Source of the DNA: JBFWIL01 sp050256015
GTDB lineage: Bacteria > Bacteroidota > Bacteroidia > Bacteroidales > Prolixibacteraceae
DNA length: 23,011 nt
NCBI GenBank assembly: GCA_050256015.1
Contig: JBFWIL010000007.1
Location: 1-23,011, forward strand
Direction of reading: 5' to 3'
Part shown: piece after piece, positions 8,973 through 16,525 of the stretch
Numbering within the stretch: the stretch's first letter is position 1
Layout: each line of letters begins with the position of its first letter
Position numbers and translations under genes: made by a program
Notes under the pieces: generated by a model
What the model was told of the DNA's origin: nothing
The model's input: only the letters and a program-made list of their open reading frames with translations
The model's database searches: none

Positions 8973-10077
8973 GGTGTTGCAAGCTTTCAATGGCTGATAA
9001 AAGGGTCTGGGCCTTGTTGCCGGTTTCTGTCCATTCTTCTCCGGGAACCGAATGAGCGGTGATGCCTCCCCCGGCATACAGGAGGTAACGACCGGGCAGG
9101 AGTTCCATGCAGCGGAGGTTTACAAAGAGATGCAGCTGTCCGTCGAGTTGCCAGGGGCCCAGACAGCCGGTATAGTAACGGCGGTCGTGCCGTTCTGCCC
9201 GGCTGATATACCGGTCGGCTTTGTCGCGGGGAAGTCCGCATACGGCCGGAGTGGGGTGCAGGGCTTCGATGAAATTACCCAGCTGACGGTGGACCGTGCG
9301 GGCCGGGAAGCGGAAGGTGGTTTTCAGGTGGGCTACCCGTCCGCTTTCCATGGTTTCTGGTCCGCGCGTGGTATAAGGGTGTACCCCGAAGCGGTGAAAC
9401 ACGTCGAGCAGGTAACGCGATACAAAGGCCTGTTCCTCGATCTCTTTGGTGTACCAGGCGTACCCGCCGTCGGGGCGCCGGGGTTGGGTTCCCGCCAGGG
9501 AGACCGTTTCCATCTGGCGGCCGTGTGATTCGAGCAGGGATTCCGGACTGGCTCCCATCCAGAGACCGGCTTCCGGGAGGTTGACCAGGTAGACAAAGGC
9601 GTTGGGGGTGGAGGCCTCCAACTGCATGTAAAGCTGTCCGGCCGATTCGTCCTGACTGGCCACGCTCAGCAGCCTGGAGAGAATGACCTTGGAGAGACCG
9701 CTGCGGCGGATGTGTTGAACGGCAGTCTGAATGTCACGGAGATAGTCTTCTTTTTCTATTATATACGGGTTCTGTTCCTTTTTCTCACATGGAGGAAGGA
9801 CCGGCAATGATTCCGGATCAAAGGCAGCCGCTTCATCCGGTGTCCGGATCCGGATTTCCGGGCGAAGCAGCAGCAACGGGGAGTCTTCACTGATGCGGAA
9901 AGGAGCGAAGACAAAACCTTCCTGTCCGTTAAGCTGGGGATAACCGTTCAGGTGGAGCAGCTCTCCTCCGATCAGCACTTCGGGGAAAGGGGCTCCCGGG
10001 GCCGACCAGACCGCAAAAGCGCTGTTTCGCATTCGTAATTCGTCTATCAGCTTGCTGTACGTGTTTCTCCTGTTCAT
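8959..10077 (-). CDS. menF: Isochorismate synthase MenF
   Basis: MenF converts chorismate to isochorismate, the first committed step of the classical menaquinone route. The protein has 372 residues, with the chorismate-binding domain filling the C-terminal two thirds. Recognisable segments are SKVILSR with the probable catalytic-base lysine K130, GASPE (175-179), SLAGT (193-197), IEALHPTPAVCGLPR (270-284), the YYTGCLGP segment (301-308) and YAGGGI (334-339). It starts at ATG 10077 and shares the four bases ATGA with the stop of the upstream thioesterase; its 3' end overlaps menD by 14 bases. Salicylate or anthranilate synthase relatives share the domain, but the location inside a men operon settles the assignment. 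Confidence 0.94.
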   Translation of the reverse strand: MNRRNTYSKLIDELRMRNSAFAVWSAPGAPFPEVLIGGELLHLNGYPQLNGQEGFVFAPFRISEDSPLLLLRPEIRIRTPDEAAAFDPESLPVLPPCEKKEQNPYIIEKEDYLRDIQTAVQHIRRSGLSKVILSRLLSVASQDESAGQLYMQLEASTPNAFVYLVNLPEAGLWMGASPESLLESHGRQMETVSLAGTQPRRPDGGYAWYTKEIEEQAFVSRYLLDVFHRFGVHPYTTRGPETMESGRVAHLKTTFRFPARTVHRQLGNFIEALHPTPAVCGLPRDKADRYISRAERHDRRYYTGCLGPWQLDGQLHLFVNLRCMELLPGRYLLYAGGGITAHSVPGEEWTETGNKAQTLLSAIESLQHHDIR

Positions 10078-10505
10078 TTCTTTTTTACGATGATGTTGGT
10101 GACCCGGGCTGAAGAGATAAGCCGTCCGTCACTGTTTTTTACATCAACATTCCATACATGTGTCCGGTTTCCCCGGTGTATGATTTTTGCGGAGGCATAG
10201 GCAGTGCCTTCACGCAGGCTGCCGGTATGACTTGCACTGACCTGCATGCCCCGTACATCGTGCGTAGTCATGTTGATCAGCAACATGCTGCCGAGGCCGG
10301 CTATGGTTTCGGCCAGGGCCAGGTTGGAGCCGCCGTGCAGCATGCCGTCGGGACGGGCGGTTTGGGGGCAGACGGGCATGCGGGCGCAGACCTCTCCTTC
10401 GGCCATTCGGTCGATGGTGATGTGCAGGTTTCCGATAAGACTGTCTTTGAAAATTTCATTGATTTGTTCCACGGACGTACCCAAGTTTAATGCGCTAAGA
10501 TCCAT
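10074..10505 (-). CDS. menI: Hotdog-fold thioesterase, probable DHNA-CoA thioesterase MenI
   Basis: This 143-residue protein is a PaaI/YdiI-type hotdog thioesterase. The segment DGMLHGGSNLALAETIAG (53-70) carries the family active site: the HGG turn (57-59) and the catalytic acid E66. E. coli YdiI/MenI, which hydrolyses DHNA-CoA to DHNA, has a closely similar LHGG...LAES segment. As first gene of the men operon, joined to menF by a 4-base overlap, it would supply the hydrolysis step between MenB and MenA. The fold alone does not fix the substrate, so the specific role rests mainly on context. Confidence 0.88.
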   Translation of the reverse strand: MDLSALNLGTSVEQINEIFKDSLIGNLHITIDRMAEGEVCARMPVCPQTARPDGMLHGGSNLALAETIAGLGSMLLINMTTHDVRGMQVSASHTGSLREGTAYASAKIIHRGNRTHVWNVDVKNSDGRLISSARVTNIIVKKK

Positions 10506-10532
10506 GTTGAAACTGTTTTTCGTTTAGACGCA

Positions 10533-10540
10533 CGAAATTA
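10533..10540 (-). promoter_or_regulatory. Weak candidate -7 box for the men operon
   Basis: Read on the minus strand this is TAATTTCG, one mismatch from the Bacteroidota -7 consensus TAnnTTTG. It lies 28 bases before the ATG of the first men gene, giving a plausible short leader. No convincing TTG -33 element is found at the usual distance, so the call is tentative. Confidence 0.3.
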
Positions 10541-10568
10541 ATGTTTCCTGTCTATTTTCAGGTGCAGC

Positions 10569-10587
10569 ATACCGGTATTACCGGTAA
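10569..10587. repeat. Two abutting TACCGGTA palindromes upstream of the men operon
   Basis: ATACCGGTAT (10569-10578) and TTACCGGTAA (10578-10587) are each perfect 10-base palindromes with the same 8-base core, repeating at a 9-base step. They sit about 65-80 bases upstream of the first men start codon, roughly 30 bases upstream of the weak -7 candidate. They could be an operator or chance; nothing else in the 173-base gap explains them. Confidence 0.5.
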
Positions 10588-10678
10588 ATTTCATATTCCC
10601 TTGATCTCTCCTGCAGGCAAACCGCGTTTATCCCTGTCCGTTAAGTGAATGGTTCTCCGTAGGCTTTCAGCCTGGCTT

Positions 10679-12766
10679 TTATTCTTCTTCCACGCCGCTG
10701 ATCGACAGGCCGGCCTGCGGGGGTATGTTGCTGTTGTTCAGGTACAGCAGACGAGATTCATGCGGATTCAGGATGATCGTAAAATAGTTCAGGTTGCCGT
10801 AGTCTTTATATTCTGCCCCGTTCCATTCGAAGGTATGGTTGTTGCTTTCGCCGTTGATCTCTTCCATGGTGAAGGTTTCTTCCACAGTCCGGTCGGAATC
10901 GTTCATGAAGAGAGCCACCCAGGCCCGTGGGGAGCGGAAGCGGCGTACGGCCACTTTGCATTTGCGGACGGTTCCCCAGAAAGGAAGCTCAGCGCTCTGG
11001 GGCCGGTCCTGCGGTCGGAGGAATTTCCATAAGTCGATCTGTGCGGGCGAAAGCGATGGGATTCGTTCTGAAACATGTACGGCTCCGCCCAGGAAAGCGT
11101 TCCAGCGGGCAATGCTCAGCTTTTCCCTGTCGGTGAATCCTTTTTTCGGACCCAGGAAGAGGGTGCCCGGATCATTCTGCCAGAACACGTTGTTGAAATA
11201 CTGTCCGTTCCAGCTTTCCTGGAACATGTTGACCGCCCCGTCACGGGTCCATTCGTTCTCCAGCTCGTTGGCTATCTGTATGCCGTCTACCAGTCCTATA
11301 AGCGGACCGAAGGAAGCGTTTCCGGCCAGCCAGTAACTGCCGGCACCAATCTCTTCGCGGATCAGACCGAGTATTTCCACCAGCACCTGCACGGAGGTCT
11401 TGTCCTTGTCGAACCTGCGGATGCGCGTGCTGTTTTTCAGTCCGCTGTCCAGAAAATCGGTTTTAAAGAAGGTGAATCCCATTTTCCGGAAGTTGCGGAA
11501 GACACGTGACAGGTAACGTTTAACATCGGGATTGCTGGCGTCCAGGGCATATTGCAGGCTGCCGCCGGGACTTCGCCGTTCGGGAACGGGGTTGCCTTCC
11601 AGGTCGCGGATCAGCCAGTTAGGATGCGAGCGGAAAAGCTTGCTGCGTTCATCGGCCAGGAAAGGCGCCAGCCAGATGCCGGCCCGGTATCCGCGCTGAA
11701 AGATAGATCGTGCTGCGCTGTCCATGGACCGGGGCCACCGGTCGTTGGTGTCCATCCAGTCGCCGTGCAGGGTGTAGCAGTCGCCGATAAGCACGGTCTG
11801 CAGCGGCACGGGCGGATTGATCTGGTCCAGCGCGCCTAGCTGCTGCTGCAGCATTTCATATGAAAAATCCTGCCCGAACTCCGGATCGGACGACCAGTGG
11901 TAACTGGTTTTTGTGTCTTTGCGGGCCACCATGTTTTCCGAAATGTTCCAGGCGATGTGCTGCATGGTTTCGAAAGGACGGTTACCCAGCACCACGTAAA
12001 TGTCGGGAAGCTTGATAAAATCGTCTTTCAGCGGGATGTTCTCCATGACAAAGCCGGTTTCGAAGAACAGTTCCTCACGGTCGGGATGACGGTCGCGCAG
12101 TCCCCTGCGGTGCGGACGGTTGAAGACGGAACTTTTCTGTATAAAATCGTTATGGTCGTAAGCACTGAATACCAGGGTTTCGTAATTGGACGAAAACAGG
12201 GCTGTGGCAAGGTAGGAATCGTACGACCAGGCCTGTTCGCCGGTGACGTTACCCCATTCTTCGGCGCTGGAAGTCTGAATTTCGTAAAAACCAGATTGTC
12301 CGCCCTGTCCGGCACCCTGCCGGTAGAAGCGGCTGACTCCCTCGATGCGGGCTTCGCCCAGCGGGCAGAACCAAAAGGGTGCCCGGGAGATGCTGCTGAG
12401 TTCGGCTCCAATGGAGACCGATCCGCGGTTAATTTTCAGGTCGAGCATCACAAATCCCCGGTCGAGTTCGTAAATGATGCGTTTGCCTTTGGGGGAGTCG
12501 CCCATAAAGGTGTTTCGCACGAAGATGCTTTGTCCGTCGATGGTCGGCCTGCAGTTGCGCAGGCGCAGACTTCCCGCGATCAGGTCGAAGGTTCCGTCGC
12601 TGTGCAGGATCCATTCTGGTTCGGTGATCCTGAACCGGGGCAGATCTGCGGGAGTGCCGGTCTCTTTGGCGGGACCTGCGGACAGGGGCAGCGGAAGCAT
12701 GCTCCCGCCAACGCCAGCAGCAACCATTTTGAGAAAATTCCTTCTTTCTATCCGGTTTGATATCAT
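10679..12766 (-). CDS. Secreted GH36-like glycosidase (alpha-galactosidase type) with Tat-like leader
   Basis: The 695-residue protein starts at ATG 12766 with ERRNFLKMVAAGVGGSML, a twin-arginine motif (RRxFLK, residues 8-13) followed by a hydrophobic core, so export by Tat is likely. An N-terminal beta-rich region (about 45-285) precedes a TIM-barrel with clan GH-D features: the IGD...DW segment (328-337), GYRAGIWLAPF (359-369), FFKTDF with the candidate nucleophile D437, GLVDGIQIANE (491-501) and NDPGTL (531-536). A small beta domain ends the protein. In many relatives the segment after the nucleophile has an arginine and an aspartate acid/base; here the matching positions read Q497 and E501. 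Substrate is unknown. It is separated by 173 bases from the men operon and by 260 from mpl, and is probably its own transcription unit. Confidence 0.85.
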   Translation of the reverse strand: MISNRIERRNFLKMVAAGVGGSMLPLPLSAGPAKETGTPADLPRFRITEPEWILHSDGTFDLIAGSLRLRNCRPTIDGQSIFVRNTFMGDSPKGKRIIYELDRGFVMLDLKINRGSVSIGAELSSISRAPFWFCPLGEARIEGVSRFYRQGAGQGGQSGFYEIQTSSAEEWGNVTGEQAWSYDSYLATALFSSNYETLVFSAYDHNDFIQKSSVFNRPHRRGLRDRHPDREELFFETGFVMENIPLKDDFIKLPDIYVVLGNRPFETMQHIAWNISENMVARKDTKTSYHWSSDPEFGQDFSYEMLQQQLGALDQINPPVPLQTVLIGDCYTLHGDWMDTNDRWPRSMDSAARSIFQRGYRAGIWLAPFLADERSKLFRSHPNWLIRDLEGNPVPERRSPGGSLQYALDASNPDVKRYLSRVFRNFRKMGFTFFKTDFLDSGLKNSTRIRRFDKDKTSVQVLVEILGLIREEIGAGSYWLAGNASFGPLIGLVDGIQIANELENEWTRDGAVNMFQESWNGQYFNNVFWQNDPGTLFLGPKKGFTDREKLSIARWNAFLGGAVHVSERIPSLSPAQIDLWKFLRPQDRPQSAELPFWGTVRKCKVAVRRFRSPRAWVALFMNDSDRTVEETFTMEEINGESNNHTFEWNGAEYKDYGNLNYFTIILNPHESRLLYLNNSNIPPQAGLSISGVEEE

Positions 12767-13026
12767 CAGGGTATAGCGAATTAGTTTAGTAAGGTAAAAT
12801 TAACAACTTTTAACACAACTTGACCCTCTCGCACAAAAAGATCGGTAAAATAATGCGCCTGCTTGTGCGTGTCGGTGCCTTTACGTCTTGGGAGTGAAGA
12901 TAACAATAAAAGCGAAATACAGGCGCTTAGTATTTCTGCCGTGGAACATAGCCGGCATACCGCAATCCGCGGGATAGGCGGTCGGGCGAATGGCCCGGGA
13001 ATTCCCGGCAGACAGTCCTTCCCGCT

Positions 13027-14391
13027 TCAGGGCATCCGGCAGCAGCGGGCGGCCAGCTCTTTTAGATTGATGCCCAAAAGGTTGCCCGAGCTCATGATCA
13101 GCAGGTTGTGGTCCTTCCAGTCTTCTTGCAGCAGCCGGGCGGTGAGTTTTTTTGGGTCGGTAAGCACCTGCAGGCCTTTTTTGCCAAAAGCCATACTGAC
13201 CTCTTCCGGGGTGATGGGGTCCAGCTTTTTGTGTTCCAGGGTATGCGGATTGTAGCATACGATTGCCTCGTCTGCCTGCTCCATGGTGCCGGCATACTGG
13301 GGAAGGAATTCTTTTTTCAGGGAACTGAAGGTGTGCAGTTCCATCACAGCCGTGAGACGGCGCCCTGGAAATTGCTTTTTGACTGCTTCCGTGGTGGCTT
13401 TCAGCTTTGAGGGGGAGTGGGCAAAGTCGTAGAAGACGGTGCCGTGTGTATTGGCTGCCAGCACTTCCAGCCGGCGGGCGGCTCCCCGGAAGCTTCCGAT
13501 AGCCCTGTAGAATGGTCTGTCGCTGATGTCCAGCTGCCTGCAGACCAGCCGGGCGCCGGCAATGTTTTGCAGGTTGTGGTCGCCAAACACCTGAAGGGGA
13601 ATGCGCCTGTTGCCGTTCAGCAGGCAGGTACGGCCTTCTTCCACTATGGCGGGCTGTTCCCGGTAGGGCAGCGAACGGATGTCGGGGCGGAGTCTGGCAG
13701 CGAGCTGTTCCAGGTGCTCATCGTCTTTATACCAGATAAGGGTCCCGTTCTCCTCTATCTTTTCCGCGAACAGCCGGAACTGCTCCAGGTAACCGGCAAA
13801 AGTGGGAAACACGTTGATGTGGTCCCAGGCAATGCCGCTGAGCAGGGCAATGTGCGGGTGGTAGAGGTGAAACTTGGGTCGGGTATCGACGGGCGAGGAA
13901 AGGTATTCGTCGCCTTCAAAGACGGCTATCCGGGTGTTTTCTCTCAGCGAGACCATAGTCTCGAAGCCTTCCAGGCCGGCCCCGACCATGTAGTCGAAGT
14001 CGATTCCGTTCTGCTTCAGCACGTGCATCACCATGGCCGTTATGGTGGTCTTACCGTGTGAGCCGCCGATGACTACCCGGGTTTTGTTTTTGGTCTGCTC
14101 GTACAGGTATTCCGGATAGGAATAAATGCGCAGGCCTATTTGCCGGGCCCGGAGCAGTTCGGGATTGTCGGCCCGGGCGTGCATGCCCAGGATGACGGCA
14201 TCCAGCCGGGTGGACAGTTTTTCAGGATGCCAGCCTTCGTCTTCAGGAAGCAGTCCGCAACAGGCCAGCCGGCTTTTGGACGGTTCAAAGATCTCGTCGT
14301 CACTGCCTGTAACGGTATACCCCTTCTGATGCAGGGCGATGGCCAGGTTATGCATGGCGCTGCCCCCAATGGCAATAAAATGGATTCGCAT
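13027..14391 (-). CDS. mpl: UDP-MurNAc:L-Ala-gamma-D-Glu-meso-DAP ligase Mpl (murein recycling)
   Basis: Mpl reattaches recovered tripeptide to UDP-MurNAc in peptidoglycan recycling. The 454-residue protein starts at ATG 14391 (MRIHFIAIGGSAMHNLA); a TTG ten codons upstream is less likely. E. coli Mpl is 457 residues. Features are an N-terminal nucleotide-sugar binding domain with GGSAMHN, the Mur-ligase P-loop GSHGKTT (110-116), FEGDEY and AWDHINVFPTF in the central domain, and DFAHSPSKLKAT and ELHTFSSLKKEFLPQY in the C-terminal part. These distinguish Mpl from MurC. It is the last gene of a three-gene minus-strand unit, 47 bases after the epimerase-like gene. Confidence 0.93.
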   Translation of the reverse strand: MRIHFIAIGGSAMHNLAIALHQKGYTVTGSDDEIFEPSKSRLACCGLLPEDEGWHPEKLSTRLDAVILGMHARADNPELLRARQIGLRIYSYPEYLYEQTKNKTRVVIGGSHGKTTITAMVMHVLKQNGIDFDYMVGAGLEGFETMVSLRENTRIAVFEGDEYLSSPVDTRPKFHLYHPHIALLSGIAWDHINVFPTFAGYLEQFRLFAEKIEENGTLIWYKDDEHLEQLAARLRPDIRSLPYREQPAIVEEGRTCLLNGNRRIPLQVFGDHNLQNIAGARLVCRQLDISDRPFYRAIGSFRGAARRLEVLAANTHGTVFYDFAHSPSKLKATTEAVKKQFPGRRLTAVMELHTFSSLKKEFLPQYAGTMEQADEAIVCYNPHTLEHKKLDPITPEEVSMAFGKKGLQVLTDPKKLTARLLQEDWKDHNLLIMSSGNLLGINLKELAARCCRMP

Positions 14392-14438
14392 GTTTGTCGG
14401 GTTTTGCTTACAGCCATTCAAAGATAAGCAAAGCTTTG

Positions 14439-15449
14439 TTATTTCAGCCGGCCGGTTCGGTCAAACCAGTTAAGTGCATCGGCAATGGCCTGTTCAACGG
14501 GGGTTTGGGGGAGTTGCAGTTGCTCAACGGCTTTGGCCGGGGAATAGTAATTGGCGGTTGCCAGCAGGGAGGCATTGACCCGGTTCAGGGGAGCCGGTTT
14601 TCCGCTTAGTAATTCGAACAGGGAACCTGCATGTCCGGCTCCGCATATCAATGCCCGGGGAATGGGTAGAAGCCGTTTGGGGTAGCCGCAGACGGTTTTC
14701 ATCTTGCGGAAAAACTCTGCATAACTGAGGTTTTCATGCCCCAGCAGGTAAGCCTGTCCGGTTTCGCCCGCTTCCAGGGCCCGGATTATGCCGCTGACCA
14801 CATCGTTTACGTGGACAAAATTCTTTCCGCCCGGAGGACAGGCCATCAGTTGTTTTTTCCAGGCCATCAGCAGGATCTGTCCTGAGCTGGGTTTGAGGTC
14901 GTGTGCGCCCAGCATAAAGGAGGGGCAGACGACCAGGGCCGGAAAACCGTATTGACGGGTAAAGTAGAGCACCAGCTGTTGAGCTTCGTATTTGCTTCGC
15001 ATGTAGCCGGAATGATACCGGGCCGGTAGGAAGGGGAAACTTTCGTTGCCGGGATGGATTTTGGATCCCGGACCGAAGGCATTGGCCGAACCGACCAGGA
15101 GAAAACGTTCCACTCCGGCATCCAGACTTTCACGTAGCAGCAGGCGGGTGGCTTCCACATTAACAGGGCGGTAATGTACGTAACCGGTTGGCCACTGGGA
15201 AGTATGGGCTGCTGCATGAATAACGACCGGGCAGCCTTTCAGGGCTTTTCGGACGTCGGCTGTCCGGAGCAAATTACCCCGGATTATTTCCGCTCCGCTT
15301 TGTTTTGTCAGACCGCTTTGACTGTCCGGACGCAGCAGGCAGCGAACTTCCCGCCCCTGTGCACGCAGGGCGAGGAGCAGGTTGCTGCCCAGCAGTCCGG
15401 TGGCGCCGGTAAGCAGTATTTTTTTTGTTGTGCTCCGGGAAGGGCTCAT
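14439..15449 (-). CDS. NAD-dependent epimerase/dehydratase family protein (extended SDR)
   Basis: A 336-residue extended short-chain dehydrogenase. The Rossmann motif GATGLLGSN (15-23) binds NAD(P), HAAAHT (79-83 region) marks the strand after beta-4, and the catalytic pair is Y149 and K153 in YMRSK. The overall pattern resembles dihydroflavonol-4-reductase and 3-beta-HSD-like nucleotide-sugar or lipid reductases; the substrate cannot be read from sequence. The start ATG shares ATGA with the stop of the upstream SDR gene, so the two are translationally coupled and may act on one pathway. mpl follows after 47 bases. Confidence 0.85.
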   Translation of the reverse strand: MSPSRSTTKKILLTGATGLLGSNLLLALRAQGREVRCLLRPDSQSGLTKQSGAEIIRGNLLRTADVRKALKGCPVVIHAAAHTSQWPTGYVHYRPVNVEATRLLLRESLDAGVERFLLVGSANAFGPGSKIHPGNESFPFLPARYHSGYMRSKYEAQQLVLYFTRQYGFPALVVCPSFMLGAHDLKPSSGQILLMAWKKQLMACPPGGKNFVHVNDVVSGIIRALEAGETGQAYLLGHENLSYAEFFRKMKTVCGYPKRLLPIPRALICGAGHAGSLFELLSGKPAPLNRVNASLLATANYYSPAKAVEQLQLPQTPVEQAIADALNWFDRTGRLK

Positions 15450-16288
15450 GGCTGCAGTTTTTTTGGTCTGACCTGTTTCTTATGCATTTCCCTGCGGAAG
15501 ATAGAGGTGCCCACCTGGATGCGGAGGCTAACCGGTGTGAGCCGTATGACAAAGGCATTGAGACGATTAAAAAATCCGGGGATAATGACCGCACGTTTTC
15601 TTAGCAGCTTGTTGACAGCAATGCGGGCAATTCCGGCAGCCGGAAGAACGGACAGCTTGACATATTCGCTTTGTCTGTTGATTCGTTTGGAGACATCGGC
15701 ATTGGTAATGATAGGGCCGGGATTCAGCACGCTGACATGGATGCCTGAGCTTTTTAGTTCGGCCCGCAGTCCCAGGCTGAAGTGATAAATAAAGGCCTTG
15801 GAGGCGGGATAGACTGTTTTAAAGGGAACAGGGGAAAAGGCTGCCAGACTGGATACATTCAGTATGTAAGCTTTCCCGCTTTCCCTAAGCAGGGGGGTTA
15901 GCAGCCTGGTAATCCGGACCATGGCGCTGATGTTCAACTGGATGATGTTGTCCAGGTAGTCGGTCGAAGAGTCGGTAAACAGGCAGCTCCCTCCCACACC
16001 AGCATTGTTAATGAGCATGTTCAGGGCGAAATGTTTTTTGATCCAGTCTGTTAGTTCTTCCACTGATGCGCGCCGGGTAAGGTCGGTTTCCCGGAAGATG
16101 ATGCGGACTCCGGAAGCTGATGCAATTTGCCGGCTGAGCTGCGGAAGTCCTTCTCCCGGCAGTGAGATCAGGATCAGATTCATTCCCCTTCGGGCACATT
16201 CCAGGGCCAGTTCTTTGCCCAGCCCTGTGCTTGCTCCGGTAATCAAGGTATAGGGGGACTTTGCTGTTGTGTTGGTGTTTACATTCAT
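15446..16288 (-). CDS. Short-chain dehydrogenase/reductase (classical SDR)
   Basis: A 280-residue classical SDR. It has the cofactor motif TGASTGLG (17-24), D69 of the ETDL segment, NNAG (94-97), the catalytic serine in NVSS (S146 or S147) and YPASK with Y160 and K164. The C-terminal 60 residues are basic and hydrophobic (FFNRLNAFVIRLTP and following), suggesting membrane association, as in SDRs acting on lipids or ketoacyl substrates. It is the first gene of the unit, divergent from mutA, and overlaps the next gene by 4 bases. Specific substrate unknown. Confidence 0.87.
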   Translation of the reverse strand: MNVNTNTTAKSPYTLITGASTGLGKELALECARRGMNLILISLPGEGLPQLSRQIASASGVRIIFRETDLTRRASVEELTDWIKKHFALNMLINNAGVGGSCLFTDSSTDYLDNIIQLNISAMVRITRLLTPLLRESGKAYILNVSSLAAFSPVPFKTVYPASKAFIYHFSLGLRAELKSSGIHVSVLNPGPIITNADVSKRINRQSEYVKLSVLPAAGIARIAVNKLLRKRAVIIPGFFNRLNAFVIRLTPVSLRIQVGTSIFRREMHKKQVRPKKLQP

Positions 16289-16417
16289 GGTGGAAGATGC
16301 TCGTTCGTAAAATTTGTGCGGTCTAAGGTACAGAAAAAAGAGGACGATCAGGTAAAGCCGGGTGCTGTCCTGACGGTGGTGACAGGTGGACCCGATGGAT
16401 TTGAATTTAAACGGCTG

Positions 16418-16436
16418 AAATGCATCTCCTGCATTT
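16418..16436. repeat. Inverted repeat AAATGCA-N5-TGCATTT upstream of mutAB
   Basis: A perfect 7-base dyad with a 5-base centre lies 30 bases upstream of the -33 element of the mutA promoter, in the divergent gap with the SDR gene. The spacing and symmetry fit an operator for a dimeric regulator. No cobalamin-riboswitch-like structure is seen, so this dyad is the only candidate regulatory site near the B12-dependent genes. Confidence 0.5.
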
Positions 16437-16466
16437 GCTCCAAAGGGGTAAAAACCTGGGTTTTTC

Positions 16467-16498
16467 TTGAAGGATCTCCTTAAAAAGCACTAATTTTG
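16467..16498 (+). promoter_or_regulatory. Bacteroidota-type promoter of mutAB
   Basis: TTG at 16467-16469 and TAATTTTG at 16491-16498 match the -33 (TTG) and -7 (TAnnTTTG) elements used by the primary sigma factor of Bacteroidota, with a 21-base gap. Transcription would start about 5-10 bases after the box, giving a leader of roughly 20 bases before the ATG at 16526. Confidence 0.7.
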
Positions 16499-16525
16499 CC
16501 CTCTGATTTTCTTAACAGTTACATT

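Noticed and set aside
8973..9077. N-terminal extension of MenD by 35 residues
   Set aside because: It would lie wholly inside menF, lacks similarity to known MenD N-termini, and the ATG at 8972 gives the expected length.
12767..13026. Promoter for the GH36-like gene
   Set aside because: The best box on the minus strand is TAATTTTA, one mismatch from consensus, with no TTG at the right distance. The 260-base gap has no RNA gene that I can see.
16289..16525. Cobalamin riboswitch before mutAB
   Set aside because: I find no B12-box-like sequence or large multi-stem potential, and the promoter box leaves a leader of only about 20 bases.
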